64,000 bases of DNA from Sphaerisporangium fuscum (GCF_018531465.1 NZ_JAHDTF010000014.1:186001-250000); one strand, 5' to 3'; counted from the first letter of the stretch, positions 23,658 to 32,195 are shown. Numbers and translations are program-made. The notes: generated by a model not told the origin, from the sequence alone.

Positions 23658-25097
23658 TCAGGATCCCCGCACCTCCTGGATGGCCGTCGCCAGCAGCGCG
23701 ACCCCCTCGGCGATGGCGCTCTCGCTGAGGATGGCGTAGCCGAAGATCAGGCCACCGGGCCCGGCGCCGGCGATCCGGAACGGCCCGACGCCCTGGATGC
23801 CGAGCCCGTGCCGGGCGGCTGCCGCCACCACCGCCGCCTCCTCGAGGTCGGGCGGGAGCCAGGCGACCACGTGCTGCCCGGCGGCGATCCCGGCCGGTCG
23901 CAGATCCGGCAGATGGGTGCGCAGCGCGTCCAGCAGCGCGTCGCGGCGGCGCCGGTACACCGGACGCATCCGGCGCAGGTGACGGTCGAACTCGCCGCGG
24001 CCGAGAAAATCGGCGAACGCCAGCTGGTCGATGACCGGCGAACCGCGGTCGGCCAGCAGTTTCGCCGCGGTGACGTCGGCGACCAGGTGGGCGGGCACTA
24101 CCATCCAGCCCAGCCGCAACCCCGGTGCGAGCGTCTTGCTGGCCGTGCCGCAGTAGACGACGTGATCGGGCGCCAGGCCCTGCATGGCGCCCACCGGAGA
24201 CCGGTCGTAGCGGTACTCCGCGTCGTAGTCGTCCTCGACCACGATCGCGCCGCGGCGCCTGGCCCAGCGGATCACCTCGGCCCTCGCCGCCGCCGACAGC
24301 ACCCCGCCGGTCGGCCACTGATGCGACGGCGTGAGGACCAGCGCGTCGGCGTCGACCGGGTCGAGGGCGTCGACCTGAACGCCGTCTGGACCCACCGGGA
24401 TGCCGACCACCTCCAGTCCCGCGGCCCCGGCCAGCACCCGGGCGTCGTCGTCGGACGACGGGTCCTCCAGGGCGATCCGCCTGGCACCGCGCCGCGCGAG
24501 CACCTGGATCAGCAGCGAGATGCCCTGCCCGTAGCCGCTGCAGACGACCACGTTGCCGGGGACGGCCAGCGTGCCGCGCACCCGGTTGAGGTAGTCACAC
24601 AGGGCCTGGTGCAGTTCCGGCATGCCGCGCCCGTCCAGGTAGGCGAACCGGTCGTTGGGTGTGGAGGTGAGCACGGTACGAATGGAGCGCAGCCAGGCGG
24701 CCCGCGGGAACTGCGACACGTCGGTGCGACCGTACCCGAAGTCGACCCTCCGGGTGGCCGGCTGCGCCGTCGGAGCCGCCATCGAAGCCGCGGAGCCCAC
24801 GCCGGCGGCGGCCGGCGGCATCGACGCGGCGACCTGGGTGTAACCGCCCGATCGGCTGGCAAGGTAGCCCTCGGCCACGAGCTGCTGGTAGGCCTCGACG
24901 ACCACCCCGCGGGAAATCCCGAGCCCGGCCGCGAGGGTGCGGGTGGGTGGCAGCGACGCACCCGCTCGCAACCGACCCGCCCGGATGCTCGTGCGGATGG
25001 ACGCCTCGATCTGCCGGTGCAGTGGCACCCCGCCATCGCGGTCCAGTTCGATGAGCAAGTCCTCGGCCAGCCTGGAATTGGTCCTCAATCGCCCCAC
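23658..25097 (-). CDS. MocR/GabR-type regulator (GntR domain fused to PLP aminotransferase fold)
   Basis: 479 residues from the GTG of 'VGRLRTNSRLAEDL'. The frame extends to 25148, and a TTG at 25088 or a start still further inside is possible because a presumed operator overlaps this end. GntR winged helix at about 15-85 ('PLHRQIEASIRTSIRAGRLRAGASLPPTRTLAAGLGISRGVVVEAYQQLVAEG'). Fold-type I aminotransferase domain follows, with 'SHQWPTGGVLSAAARAEVI', 'VVEDDYDAEYRYDR' and the PLP lysine in 'VVYCGTASKTLAPGLRLGW'. Senses PLP together with an amino compound. Its start region duplicates the element upstream of the oxidase gene. Confidence 0.9.
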   Translation of the reverse strand: MGRLRTNSRLAEDLLIELDRDGGVPLHRQIEASIRTSIRAGRLRAGASLPPTRTLAAGLGISRGVVVEAYQQLVAEGYLASRSGGYTQVAASMPPAAAGVGSAASMAAPTAQPATRRVDFGYGRTDVSQFPRAAWLRSIRTVLTSTPNDRFAYLDGRGMPELHQALCDYLNRVRGTLAVPGNVVVCSGYGQGISLLIQVLARRGARRIALEDPSSDDDARVLAGAAGLEVVGIPVGPDGVQVDALDPVDADALVLTPSHQWPTGGVLSAAARAEVIRWARRRGAIVVEDDYDAEYRYDRSPVGAMQGLAPDHVVYCGTASKTLAPGLRLGWMVVPAHLVADVTAAKLLADRGSPVIDQLAFADFLGRGEFDRHLRRMRPVYRRRRDALLDALRTHLPDLRPAGIAAGQHVVAWLPPDLEEAAVVAAAARHGLGIQGVGPFRIAGAGPGGLIFGYAILSESAIAEGVALLATAIQEVRGS

Positions 25098-25122
25098 AGG
25101 ATCGGACCTTACCGGCGTGTAC
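25072..25122. promoter_or_regulatory. MocR-linked operator at the MocR start (copy 2)
   Basis: Second copy of the 22221-22270 element: AATTGGTCCT and ACAGGATCGGACCTTA are identical in both. It overlaps the 5' end of the MocR reading frame, so autoregulation is likely and the true start may lie within or after it. Confidence 0.55.
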
Positions 25123-25189
25123 CAACTACGACGCCGGGGATCCGACATGGGCGGTCAGTCGGGCGGCATGTGGTCAAAACGTCGCCGGG

Positions 25190-26104
25190 TCAGTGCGAGT
25201 CGGCGGGGATGAGCGAGAGCCGGTAGGCGCCCTCATGGGTGACGACGCGGCCGGCTGTGGGCGGCGCGAAGTGGGTGCCGAGGACGAGGGTGTCCGTGTC
25301 GGCGAGTGAGCCGAGCAGCGTGCGGCGCGAGGCCTCGGACCGTTCAGGGTCGATGTCGACGCAGGCGCCGATGCTGGGCTGGGCGAGCTGGACCGGGTGG
25401 TGGATGCAGTCGCCGGTGATCAGAGCCGTCTGGCCGCGGCTGGTCAGCTCGAGGGCCACGTGGCCGGGGGTGTGACCGGGCGTGGGGATCAGGCTCAGGC
25501 CCGGGGCGATCTCGACGCCTTCGGCGGGGACGTCGATGAGGTCGAGCAGTCCCGCCTCCTCGACCGGGATCACGGAGTCGCGGAACATCTGCCTGCGCGC
25601 CTCCTCCATGTCATACCCGGCCCAGAACTCCCTCTCGGTGCGGGAGGTCAGGTAGCGGGCGTGGGGGAACGTGGGAACCCATTCGCCGTCCACGTCCTGC
25701 GTGTTCCAGCCGACGTGGTCGGCGTGCAGGTGGGTGAGGATCACCAGGTCGACGGAGTCCGGGGAGAATCCGGCGGCGGTAAGGCGCTGAAGGTAGTCGG
25801 TGTTCAGGTCGTGCCAGGCGGGGTTGGCCCGCTCCTTGCCGTTGCCGATGCCGGTGTCCACCAGGACGCGCAGCCCGCCGGCGGTGAACGCGAAGCTGTG
25901 GCTGTCGATACGCAGGACGCCCTCGTCGTCGGCGAAGTGGGGGCGTAGCCATACCTGCTCGGCGACGAGGTCCGGGGTGGCGCCGGGCAGCAGCCACGAT
26001 CCTGTGGCGGGCGGCAGGAGAGTTTCGTCGATGCGGTGGACCGTGACCTCGCCTACGGTCCAGGAGGGGACGGCGGTCGGGTCAGTGGCCGGTGGAGTAT
26101 TCAT
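25190..26104 (-). CDS. MBL-fold metallo-hydrolase (lactonase-like)
   Basis: 304 residues. Zinc-site motif THLHADHVGW, then 'TPGHTPGHVALEL' and 'ALITGDCIHHPVQLAQPS', giving the H-x-H-x-D-H...H...D...H ligand set of metallo-beta-lactamase-fold hydrolases. Closest by pattern to quorum-quenching/lactonase-type members. Last gene of an operon with an MFS transporter that starts from a promoter carrying a TetR-type operator; only 25 bases separate the two genes. Confidence 0.88.
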   Translation of the reverse strand: MNTPPATDPTAVPSWTVGEVTVHRIDETLLPPATGSWLLPGATPDLVAEQVWLRPHFADDEGVLRIDSHSFAFTAGGLRVLVDTGIGNGKERANPAWHDLNTDYLQRLTAAGFSPDSVDLVILTHLHADHVGWNTQDVDGEWVPTFPHARYLTSRTEREFWAGYDMEEARRQMFRDSVIPVEEAGLLDLIDVPAEGVEIAPGLSLIPTPGHTPGHVALELTSRGQTALITGDCIHHPVQLAQPSIGACVDIDPERSEASRRTLLGSLADTDTLVLGTHFAPPTAGRVVTHEGAYRLSLIPADSH

Positions 26105-26129
26105 GATCGGTCGTTCCCCATTGGTCTCG

Positions 26130-27380
26130 TTACGGAAGGTCGTCGTGAGAGCTGTGGGCTGCTTCGCCCCTCCGCGCGGCGAGTGCCGCCAGGGCCGCGA
26201 CGGCGAGCAGGGCGGCGGCGATGGCGTAGGCGTGGGCGGCGGTGCGCAGCCCGTAACGCTGGGCGGCTGCGCCCGCGGCGATGGCGGGCAGGCTCATGGA
26301 GAGGTAGCTGAGGACGTAGTAGGCGGCCAGGGTCGCGGCACGGTCCTGTTCGTCGAGCGAGGCGAGCGCCATGCGCAGCGCTCCTTGGGAGACGGCGCCG
26401 AAGGCGATTCCGGCCAGGGCCGCGCCGCCGTAGACGGCGGGCAGGCCGGCTCCGTGCAGACCACCCAGTGTCAAGGCCGCGGCGGGGACCACGGTCAGGC
26501 TTCCGCCGGTGACGGCGGCGCGCGGTGCGGTGCGGCGCAGTGTCCACACGGTCAGCGCGGCGGCGGCGGTGAGCGTGAAGAAGACCATGCCGCGGGCCGC
26601 CTGCCCGGTGCCGGGGGCCACGAGGCGCACGAGCGCCGGTCCGAGGGAGGAGTGGAAGCCGCCCAGAGCCCAGATGGCGACGACTCCGGTGCCGGCCGTC
26701 AGCAGAGCGCGGCGTGCCGACGGCGGCACGGTTAGGTGGGGGCGCAGTGACCGCAGGGCGCCGGCGTGCGGGCGGGCCGTCTCCGCGGTGAACGTGACCG
26801 CGATCGCCTGAGCGGCGAAGAGGACCGCCAGCACGAGGTACACGGTGACCGCGGGGGCGGGTGCGAAACGGACCAGGAGGGTGGAGGCCAGGACCCCGGC
26901 GGCCATGCCCGACACCGGGGCGATGCTGTTGGCCAGGGCGGACCGGCCGGGACGCCGGGAGTCCTCCAGGTCGAGGAGGGCCGCGCCCGCGGCGCTGGTG
27001 GCCGCGCCGGTGGCCGCTCCCTGCAGGACACGAGCGGCGATCAGCACCCCGGCGCCGTCAGCCGAGGCCAGCAGAACCATGGAGGCGGCCTCGACCACCA
27101 GGGCGCTCGCCAGGACGGGGCGTCGTCCCAGGTGGTCGGAGAGTGCTCCGGTGGTGAGCAGGGCCAGCAGCAGCGTCAGGGAGTAGGCGCTGAAGACCAC
27201 GGTGACGGTGAGCGCGGACAGGTCCCAGGCGTCCTGGTAGTGGGGGTAGAGCGGTGTGGGTGCGCTGGATGCCGCGAGGAGGGCGGTGAGGATCGAGGCG
27301 TCCAGGACGAAGGGCGCCGCGCGGTTGGTCGTGTAGCTGCGGGGACATTGCGCGGGTGCTCGTGGCGTGACGGTGGACAT
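26130..27380 (-). CDS. MFS transporter (12 TM)
   Basis: 416 residues with 12 predicted hydrophobic segments. TM1 'DASILTALLAASSAPTPLYPHYQ', motif A 'LLALLTTGALSDHLGRRPVLASAL' between TM2 and TM3. TM4-5 contains 'ARVLQGAATGAATSAAGAALLDLE'. First gene of a two-gene operon with the MBL hydrolase, divergent from an AtzG-like/amidase operon. The shared promoter region carries a copy of the TetR-linked element, so transporter and hydrolases are probably induced together. Confidence 0.85.
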   Translation of the reverse strand: MSTVTPRAPAQCPRSYTTNRAAPFVLDASILTALLAASSAPTPLYPHYQDAWDLSALTVTVVFSAYSLTLLLALLTTGALSDHLGRRPVLASALVVEAASMVLLASADGAGVLIAARVLQGAATGAATSAAGAALLDLEDSRRPGRSALANSIAPVSGMAAGVLASTLLVRFAPAPAVTVYLVLAVLFAAQAIAVTFTAETARPHAGALRSLRPHLTVPPSARRALLTAGTGVVAIWALGGFHSSLGPALVRLVAPGTGQAARGMVFFTLTAAAALTVWTLRRTAPRAAVTGGSLTVVPAAALTLGGLHGAGLPAVYGGAALAGIAFGAVSQGALRMALASLDEQDRAATLAAYYVLSYLSMSLPAIAAGAAAQRYGLRTAAHAYAIAAALLAVAALAALAARRGEAAHSSHDDLP

Positions 27381-27395
27381 GGAGCTCCTGTCGGA

Positions 27396-27420
27396 CTAAA
27401 CGCAATGGGTTTGCTTTAAG
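27396..27420. promoter_or_regulatory. TetR-linked operator in the MFS/amidase divergent promoter (copy 1)
   Basis: CTAAACGCAATGG followed by GTTTGCTTTAAG; 22 of 25 bases match 29179-29203 upstream of the TetR gene. The arms TAAAcGCAA and TTGCTTTA form an imperfect inverted repeat. It lies 16 bases before the MFS start and about 90 bases before the AtzG-like gene. Confidence 0.65.
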
Positions 27421-27511
27421 CCACCGTAGACACTAAGGTCAGCTAACGCAAATTCTTAGCTTTTGCTGCCGGGGTTTGCTCCGCCACTCCAGCCTCGAGG
27501 AGAGAACGTCG

Positions 27512-27721
27512 ATGTCCGCCCCCGAACTCACCGCGGCGGAAGCGGCCCGCTGGGCCGCCCGCGCCGGACTTCCACTGCCTGCCGACCGCCACGCCGCGGT
27601 CGCGGCCACCGCCGGCCACATCCACTCCGTCGTCGCGGTCCTGCGCGAGCTGGACTTCGGGGACACCCCGCCCGCCCCCGCCTACCGCGCAGGAGAGGAG
27701 AAGCGCGATGCAGCCGTATGA
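27512..27721 (+). CDS. AtzG-like (DUF4089) small subunit
   Basis: 69 residues, all helical: 'LTAAEAARWAARAGLPLPADRHAAVAATAGHIHSVVAVLRELDFGDTPPAPAYRA'. This is the pattern of AtzG/DUF4089 proteins, small partners that stabilise AtzE-type amidases in a GatC-like manner. GAGGAGA 8 bases before the ATG. Its last 14 bases overlap the start of the amidase gene, so the subunits are translationally coupled. The pairing with an amidase strengthens both assignments. Confidence 0.8.
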   Translation: MSAPELTAAEAARWAARAGLPLPADRHAAVAATAGHIHSVVAVLRELDFGDTPPAPAYRAGEEKRDAAV

Positions 27722-29099
27722 GCTGTCCCTGACCGCGGCCGCCGACGCGATCCAGGCCCGGCATCTATCCCCCGTCGAGCTGGCGGACTCCGTCCTGGAG
27801 CGCATCGCGCAAGTGGAGCCGTACCTTCAGGCCTACGTCACCGTCACCGCCGAGCACACCCGCCGGGCCGCACGTGAAGCCGAACACGACATCGCGGCCG
27901 GCCGCTACCGCGGTCCGCTGCACGGCATCCCCATGGGCCTGAAGGACCTGATCGACGTCGCCGGCGCGGCCACCTCGGCCAGCTCCCGGGTCAGAGCCGA
28001 CCATCGCGCGCAGGCCGACAGCACCGTCGCCGCACGCCTGTCGGCGGCCGGAGCCATCCTGGTCGGCAAGACCCACACCCACGAGTTCGCCTACGGGCTG
28101 ACCACCCCGCAGACCCGCAACGCATGGGATCCGGAGCGGGTCGCCGGCGGGTCCAGCGGCGGATCCGCCGTCGCCGTCGCCGCGGGCACCGCCACCTTCG
28201 CCCTGGGCACCGACACCGGCGGATCCATCAGGGTGCCCACGGCACTCAACGGTGTCGTCGGCCTCAAGCCGACCTACGGCCTCGTCCCACGCCACGGCGT
28301 CACCTCCCTGTCCTGGTCACTGGACCATGTCGGCCCGATCACCCGCACCGTCGAGGACGCGGCCCTGGTCCTGAGCGCCCTGGCCGGACACGACCCCCGC
28401 GACCCCGCCTCCCTGACCACACCCGCCACGGACTACCGGCCGGCCGCGGGCACGGACTTGACGGGGCTGCGGATCGGCGTGCCGCGCACCTACTACTTCG
28501 ACCTCATCGCCCCCGAGGTCGAAGCCGCCGTCCGGGGCGCCATCGACGAACTCCAGGCCCTCGGCGCACGCCTGGTCGAGGTCGAGATCCCCATGACCCG
28601 CTACATCCAGGCCACCCAGTGGGGCCTGATGGTGCCCGAGGCCACCGCCTACCACGAGGGCACCCTGCGCACGGTCCCCGAGCTCTACCAGGCTGACGTC
28701 CGCGTCCTCCTCGAGGCCGGCGAACTGCTGACCGCCGGGGACTACCTGCGCGCCCAGCGCTCCCGCACCCTCATGCGGCAGGAATGGACCCGCATGCTGC
28801 AGGAGGTCGACGTGATCGCCGCCCCCACCGTCCCCGTGACCGCCGTCAAGGCCGGTCAGGAGACGATCACCTGGGCCGACGGCACCGTCGAGAGCGTCTC
28901 CGACGCCTACGTACGCCTGTCGTCCCCCGCCAACATCACCGGAGTGCCGGCCCTGTCCGTACCCGTCGGCCACGACACGGCGGGCCTGCCGATCGGCATG
29001 CAACTTCTCGGACGGCCCCTCGAAGAGAGCGTGCTCCTCCGAGTAGGCCACGCCTATGAGCAGACCCAGCCCGCCCGCGAGCTCGCGCACGCACAGTGA
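27708..29099 (+). CDS. Amidase-signature hydrolase (AtzE/GatA-like)
   Basis: 463 residues. Ser-cisSer-Lys triad visible: K79 in 'GIPMGLKDLID', cis-Ser S149 in 'VAGGSSGGSAVAVAAG', nucleophile S173 in 'TDTGGSIRVPTAL'. The C-terminal half contains 'VIAAPTVPVTA' and 'NITGVPALSVPVG', usual for the family. With its AtzG-like partner it should hydrolyse a C-N bond in a carboxamide or biuret-like substrate. The cyanuric acid pathway genes are not here, so the substrate is probably different and may be linked to the MFS/MBL operon. Confidence 0.9.
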   Translation: MQPYELSLTAAADAIQARHLSPVELADSVLERIAQVEPYLQAYVTVTAEHTRRAAREAEHDIAAGRYRGPLHGIPMGLKDLIDVAGAATSASSRVRADHRAQADSTVAARLSAAGAILVGKTHTHEFAYGLTTPQTRNAWDPERVAGGSSGGSAVAVAAGTATFALGTDTGGSIRVPTALNGVVGLKPTYGLVPRHGVTSLSWSLDHVGPITRTVEDAALVLSALAGHDPRDPASLTTPATDYRPAAGTDLTGLRIGVPRTYYFDLIAPEVEAAVRGAIDELQALGARLVEVEIPMTRYIQATQWGLMVPEATAYHEGTLRTVPELYQADVRVLLEAGELLTAGDYLRAQRSRTLMRQEWTRMLQEVDVIAAPTVPVTAVKAGQETITWADGTVESVSDAYVRLSSPANITGVPALSVPVGHDTAGLPIGMQLLGRPLEESVLLRVGHAYEQTQPARELAHAQ

Positions 29100-29178
29100 A
29101 CGAGCGCTCGGGCCCGGCCGAATCGACCGGAAGGCCCTCGAACGGTGGCCGGCCGGTCGCATGGAGGTGGACGGACCG

Positions 29179-29203
29179 CTAGACGCAATGACTTTGCTTT
29201 AAG
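29179..29203. promoter_or_regulatory. TetR-linked operator upstream of the TetR gene (copy 2)
   Basis: CTAGACGCAATGA followed by CTTTGCTTTAAG, ending 9 bases before the TetR ATG and partly merging with its ribosome binding site (AAGGTGG). Matches copy 1 in 22 of 25 positions, which points to autoregulation. Confidence 0.65.
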
Positions 29204-29212
29204 GTGGGTTCT

Positions 29213-29791
29213 ATGAGCAGGCAGATGGTGCGCCCCGGTGGGCGCAGCGCCCGGGTCCAGGCATCGGTGCACGCTGCCGTACGTGAACTGGCCTCGCAGG
29301 TGGGCCGGGACGCCCTGACGGTCCCGATGGTCGCCCAGCGCGCGGGCGTGACCCCATCGACGATCTACCGCCGCTGGGGGGACCTGCAGGAGCTGTTGTC
29401 GGACGTAGCGGTCGAGCGTCTGCGGCCTGACACCGCGCCCGGGGACCACGGTGCCCTGCCGCCGGACCTGACGGCCTGGGCCGAGCAGTTCCTCGACGAG
29501 ATGGCCTCACCCGCCGGGCGCGCCTACATTCGCGACGCCCTGCTCGGCGACCCGGACGGCAGCAACGCCGGCCGGTGCTCCGCCTATGCCGCCGAACAGA
29601 TCGATGTCATCCTCACCCGCGCGACCGAACGCGGGGAGAAGACACCCGATGTCGAGACGGTCATCGACCGCGTCGTCGCTCCCCTGATGTACCGCATCCT
29701 CTTCCGCCCGGACGGACTCGACGCGGCGTACGCCCGCCGGCTCGTGAGAGGAGTCCTCGACTCGGCCGCCGAGGGCCGAGAAGCTCCGTGA
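29213..29791 (+). CDS. TetR/AcrR-family repressor of the amidase/MFS locus
   Basis: 192 residues from the ATG with AAGGTGG 4 bases upstream. DNA-binding domain at about 15-60: 'ASVHAAVRELASQVGRDALTVPMVAQRAGVTPSTIYRRWGDLQELLSDVAVER'. The C-terminal part fits the TetR_C_11-like fold ('YIRDALLGDPDG', 'RVVAPLMYRILF'). It lies last in the amidase cluster, and the 25 bp element in front of it also occurs in the MFS/AtzG divergent promoter. It therefore probably controls the whole 25.2-29.8 kb locus. Confidence 0.9.
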   Translation: MSRQMVRPGGRSARVQASVHAAVRELASQVGRDALTVPMVAQRAGVTPSTIYRRWGDLQELLSDVAVERLRPDTAPGDHGALPPDLTAWAEQFLDEMASPAGRAYIRDALLGDPDGSNAGRCSAYAAEQIDVILTRATERGEKTPDVETVIDRVVAPLMYRILFRPDGLDAAYARRLVRGVLDSAAEGREAP

Positions 29792-29949
29792 TCCGTGACC
29801 GCAGGCGGGCAGCGCGTTGACGTGGCGACACGCGACAGGACGAGCGAGAGAACGGCGAGGACGAGCCCACCGCGGGAGCCTGCTCGCAGCCGTCGACAGC
29901 GGGCCGAGTCGCTTGACGGGCGTCGCGGTCCCGGCCACAAGGGAGGCGG

Positions 29950-30444
29950 TCATCGGGCGGCCCGCATCGACAGCCAGCCGGCGGCGTTCTCGAAGTACAC
30001 GTCGTAAAGCTCCTGCTTGGGCAGCAGGCCGTCGAAGGGTTCCAGACCGTGCTGAACGCGCGCCAGCTGCCGGAAATATCCGAAGCGATCGATGCCCGGG
30101 GTCAGCACGGCCAGCAGATCCGCCTCCACGCCCGGCACCGCGCCGAACGCGTGCGGCACACGCGGCGGCACGACGACCAACCCGCCCTTGGTGACGGTCA
30201 CCACCTCTCCCCCAAGGAGGAATTCCAGCTCACCGTCAAGGACGTAGAACGTTTCGGTGGAAAGCGCGTGGTGGTGCGGCTTGGCGCCGTCCCGGCCCCG
30301 CCCCAGAGTGAGCCGGTTCACGCCGAGCGTGCCGGCGGTGTCGCTGGCGTCGGCGAGCAAGGTGAACGCTCCGCCCGCGGGCAGGCCGACGACCTCCGCG
30401 GCCTCCGCGGCGACGACCAGGGCTTGCGATGGGGTGACAGTCAT
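29950..30444 (-). CDS. Cupin-domain protein
   Basis: 164 residues with one cupin beta-barrel: motif 1 'AKPHHHALSTETFYVLDGELEF' (metal-binding His pair and Glu) and motif 2 'GLVVVPPRVPHAFG'. A C-terminal helical tail, 'GYFRQLARVQHGLEPFDGLLPKQELYDVYF', follows. Could be a dioxygenase, isomerase or sensor; not decidable. Divergent from a LysR regulator, which probably controls it. Confidence 0.85.
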   Translation of the reverse strand: MTVTPSQALVVAAEAAEVVGLPAGGAFTLLADASDTAGTLGVNRLTLGRGRDGAKPHHHALSTETFYVLDGELEFLLGGEVVTVTKGGLVVVPPRVPHAFGAVPGVEADLLAVLTPGIDRFGYFRQLARVQHGLEPFDGLLPKQELYDVYFENAAGWLSMRAAR

Positions 30445-30520
30445 TCTTCGCTCCTTCCGAGATCGGGATCCATTGCAGCCCGGGAAGAAGCCGCGAACCA
30501 GAACCGGTTGTCACCTACAC

Positions 30521-30539
30521 TCATCACGGATCGAGATGA
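30521..30539. promoter_or_regulatory. Candidate LysR box
   Basis: TCATCaCG (30521-30528) and CGaGATGA (30532-30539) form an inverted repeat with 7 of 8 positions paired around GAT, 14 bases before the LysR start. TACACT just upstream (30516-30521) is a possible -10 box for lysR. Confidence 0.45.
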
Positions 30540-30552
30540 ATCGGGGGCGCTG

Positions 30553-31425
30553 GTGGAGCTGCGGCAGCTGGCGTATTTCGTGGCGGTCGCCGAAGAGGGT
30601 GGTTTCGGCCGCGCCGCCGAGCGGCTCAGCATCGTGCAGTCCGCGGTGAGCCAGCAGGTCCGCCGGCTCGAACGCGAGCTCGGCGTGCCGTTGTTCACCC
30701 GTTCGACCCGACGGGTGCATTTGTCCGGCGCGGGCGAACGACTGCTGCCGGAGGCGCGGGCCGTCCTGGCGGCCGCGCAGCGCACCCGGGAGGTCGCCGC
30801 CGAGCTGCGCGCGGGCGCCGGCAGTGTGCTGCGGCTCGGCATCCTGCAGGGGCCGGGCGACCGGATCTACCGCACCCTCAACGCGCTGGCCGCCGTCGCG
30901 CCGCGCCTCCAGGTGCGCCCGCGGCGCCTCCCCCTGCCCGACCGGCTGTCCGCCGTACGCTCCGGTGAACTCGACGCGGCCCTGGTGCGCGCCCTCACCG
31001 ACGCGCCCGGCCTGGAACTGCTGCCGATCTGGACGGACCCGCTGTACGTGGCGTTGCCGGCCGAGCATCCGCTGGCGCGTGCGGCCGGACTCAGGCTGGA
31101 AGACCTGGCAGCGCTTCCTCTCCGGCTCTCCCCGCGGGAGGACAACCCGCCCTTCCACGACCTGGTCACCGACGCCTGCCGGGCCGCCGGGATCAGCCCG
31201 CCGGCCGGCCCGCCGTTCACGACGTTCCAGGAGACGCTCGCCGACATCGCTGTCGCCGTCCCCTCCTGGACGGTCTTCTACGATGTGGTCGGCCTTCCGG
31301 AGATTTCCCGCGTGGCCATCCGCCCGCTCGCCGAACCTCCGTTGACCACCTCGCTGGCCGTCCTGCCGGGCCCGCCCACACCCGCCGTCCGCCAACTGCT
31401 GGACGCCCTGGCCCGCGTCGTGTGA
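30553..31425 (+). CDS. LysR-family transcriptional regulator
   Basis: 290 residues from GTG ('VELRQLAYFVAVAEEGGFGRAAERLSIVQSAVSQQVRRLERELGVPLFTRSTRRVHLSGAGERLL' is the full LysR winged-helix head, residues 1-65). The effector domain follows ('LRLGILQGPGDRIY'). The frame is open for about 500 bases upstream, but this is antisense to the cupin gene. Divergent layout with the cupin gene is the usual LysR target arrangement. Confidence 0.9.
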   Translation: MELRQLAYFVAVAEEGGFGRAAERLSIVQSAVSQQVRRLERELGVPLFTRSTRRVHLSGAGERLLPEARAVLAAAQRTREVAAELRAGAGSVLRLGILQGPGDRIYRTLNALAAVAPRLQVRPRRLPLPDRLSAVRSGELDAALVRALTDAPGLELLPIWTDPLYVALPAEHPLARAAGLRLEDLAALPLRLSPREDNPPFHDLVTDACRAAGISPPAGPPFTTFQETLADIAVAVPSWTVFYDVVGLPEISRVAIRPLAEPPLTTSLAVLPGPPTPAVRQLLDALARVV

Positions 31426-31614
31426 CCGCCTCGCCCCGCTGGGCCTACCGTGGGGGCAGGTCAGGGGCCGGTGTCGTCGAAGAGGGCGACGGTCAGGGGT
31501 ACGCCGCGCACCTGCGCGAGACGGGCCTGTCCCTGGCGGGGGTGCTGCGCGAGACGGGCCGCGGCACCTACGAGCGGACCGTCGGCACTGCAGTGCCGGC
31601 AGCGCGTCGTCCTG
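31426..31614. other. Convergent gap with a perfect 16 bp palindrome
   Basis: No supported gene. CGGCACTGCAGTGCCG at 31583-31598 is fully self-complementary without a loop, unlike a normal terminator, and lies between the 3' ends of the LysR and Lrp genes. Confidence 0.4.
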
Positions 31615-32091
31615 TCATGATTCCTCCTCGCTCGGCAGGGGCACGATCACGGAACGCCGGACATGACTGAAGATCACCGAGGTCCGCACGTGCACGATCT
31701 CCCGCCGCTTGGTGAGGCGGTCCAGGATGAAGGCGCTGAGCTGATCGTTGTCGGCCACCGCGACGTGCAGCAGGAAGTCGTCGCTGCCGGACATGACGAA
31801 GTACGACAGTACTTCCGGCAGGCTCGCCACGAAGGCCTGGAACGACTCGATCACCGTGCGGTCCGGTGGGCGCAACTGCACGGCCACCATCGCCTGGGTG
31901 CCACGGCCGATCTTCCGCAGGTCCACCTCGGCGTGCCGGCCACGCAGGATGCCGCGCTTGGTCAGCCGGCGGATGCGTTCCAGACAGGTGGACTGCGCCA
32001 CGTGCAGGCGGGCGGCCAGTTCCTTGTTCGACAGCTGGGCGTCCTCCTGCAGGAGCGTGAGCAGCGCCGTGTCAAGTTCGTCCAGCACCAT
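31615..32091 (-). CDS. Lrp/AsnC-family regulator
   Basis: 158 residues. HTH: 'LDELDTALLTLLQEDAQLSNKELAARLHVAQSTCLERIRRLTKRGIL' (residues 2-50), then the RAM ligand domain 'VIESFQAFVASLPEVLSYFVMSGSDDFLLHVAVADNDQLSAFI'. ATG chosen with AAGGTG 7 bases upstream. Divergent from an EamA exporter and DUF2000 pair; amino-acid-responsive Lrp proteins commonly control divergent amino acid exporters. Confidence 0.92.
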   Translation of the reverse strand: MVLDELDTALLTLLQEDAQLSNKELAARLHVAQSTCLERIRRLTKRGILRGRHAEVDLRKIGRGTQAMVAVQLRPPDRTVIESFQAFVASLPEVLSYFVMSGSDDFLLHVAVADNDQLSAFILDRLTKRREIVHVRTSVIFSHVRRSVIVPLPSEEES

Positions 32092-32122
32092 CGCGAGCAC
32101 CTTGTTTCCGTGCAGAATTCGA

Positions 32123-32170
32123 GATTTTCGACGATTTTCCGAACTTAGCACGACCATAGCCGGGAAAATC
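32123..32170. promoter_or_regulatory. Candidate Lrp-binding array
   Basis: GATTTTC at 32123-32129 and 32133-32139 (exactly 10 bases apart, one helical turn) and its complement GAAAATC at 32164-32170, within the Lrp/EamA divergent gap. Phased AT-rich half-sites suit an Lrp multimer. Confidence 0.5.
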
Positions 32171-32195
32171 TGCAGCGCCCGCTACGTTTGGCGTC

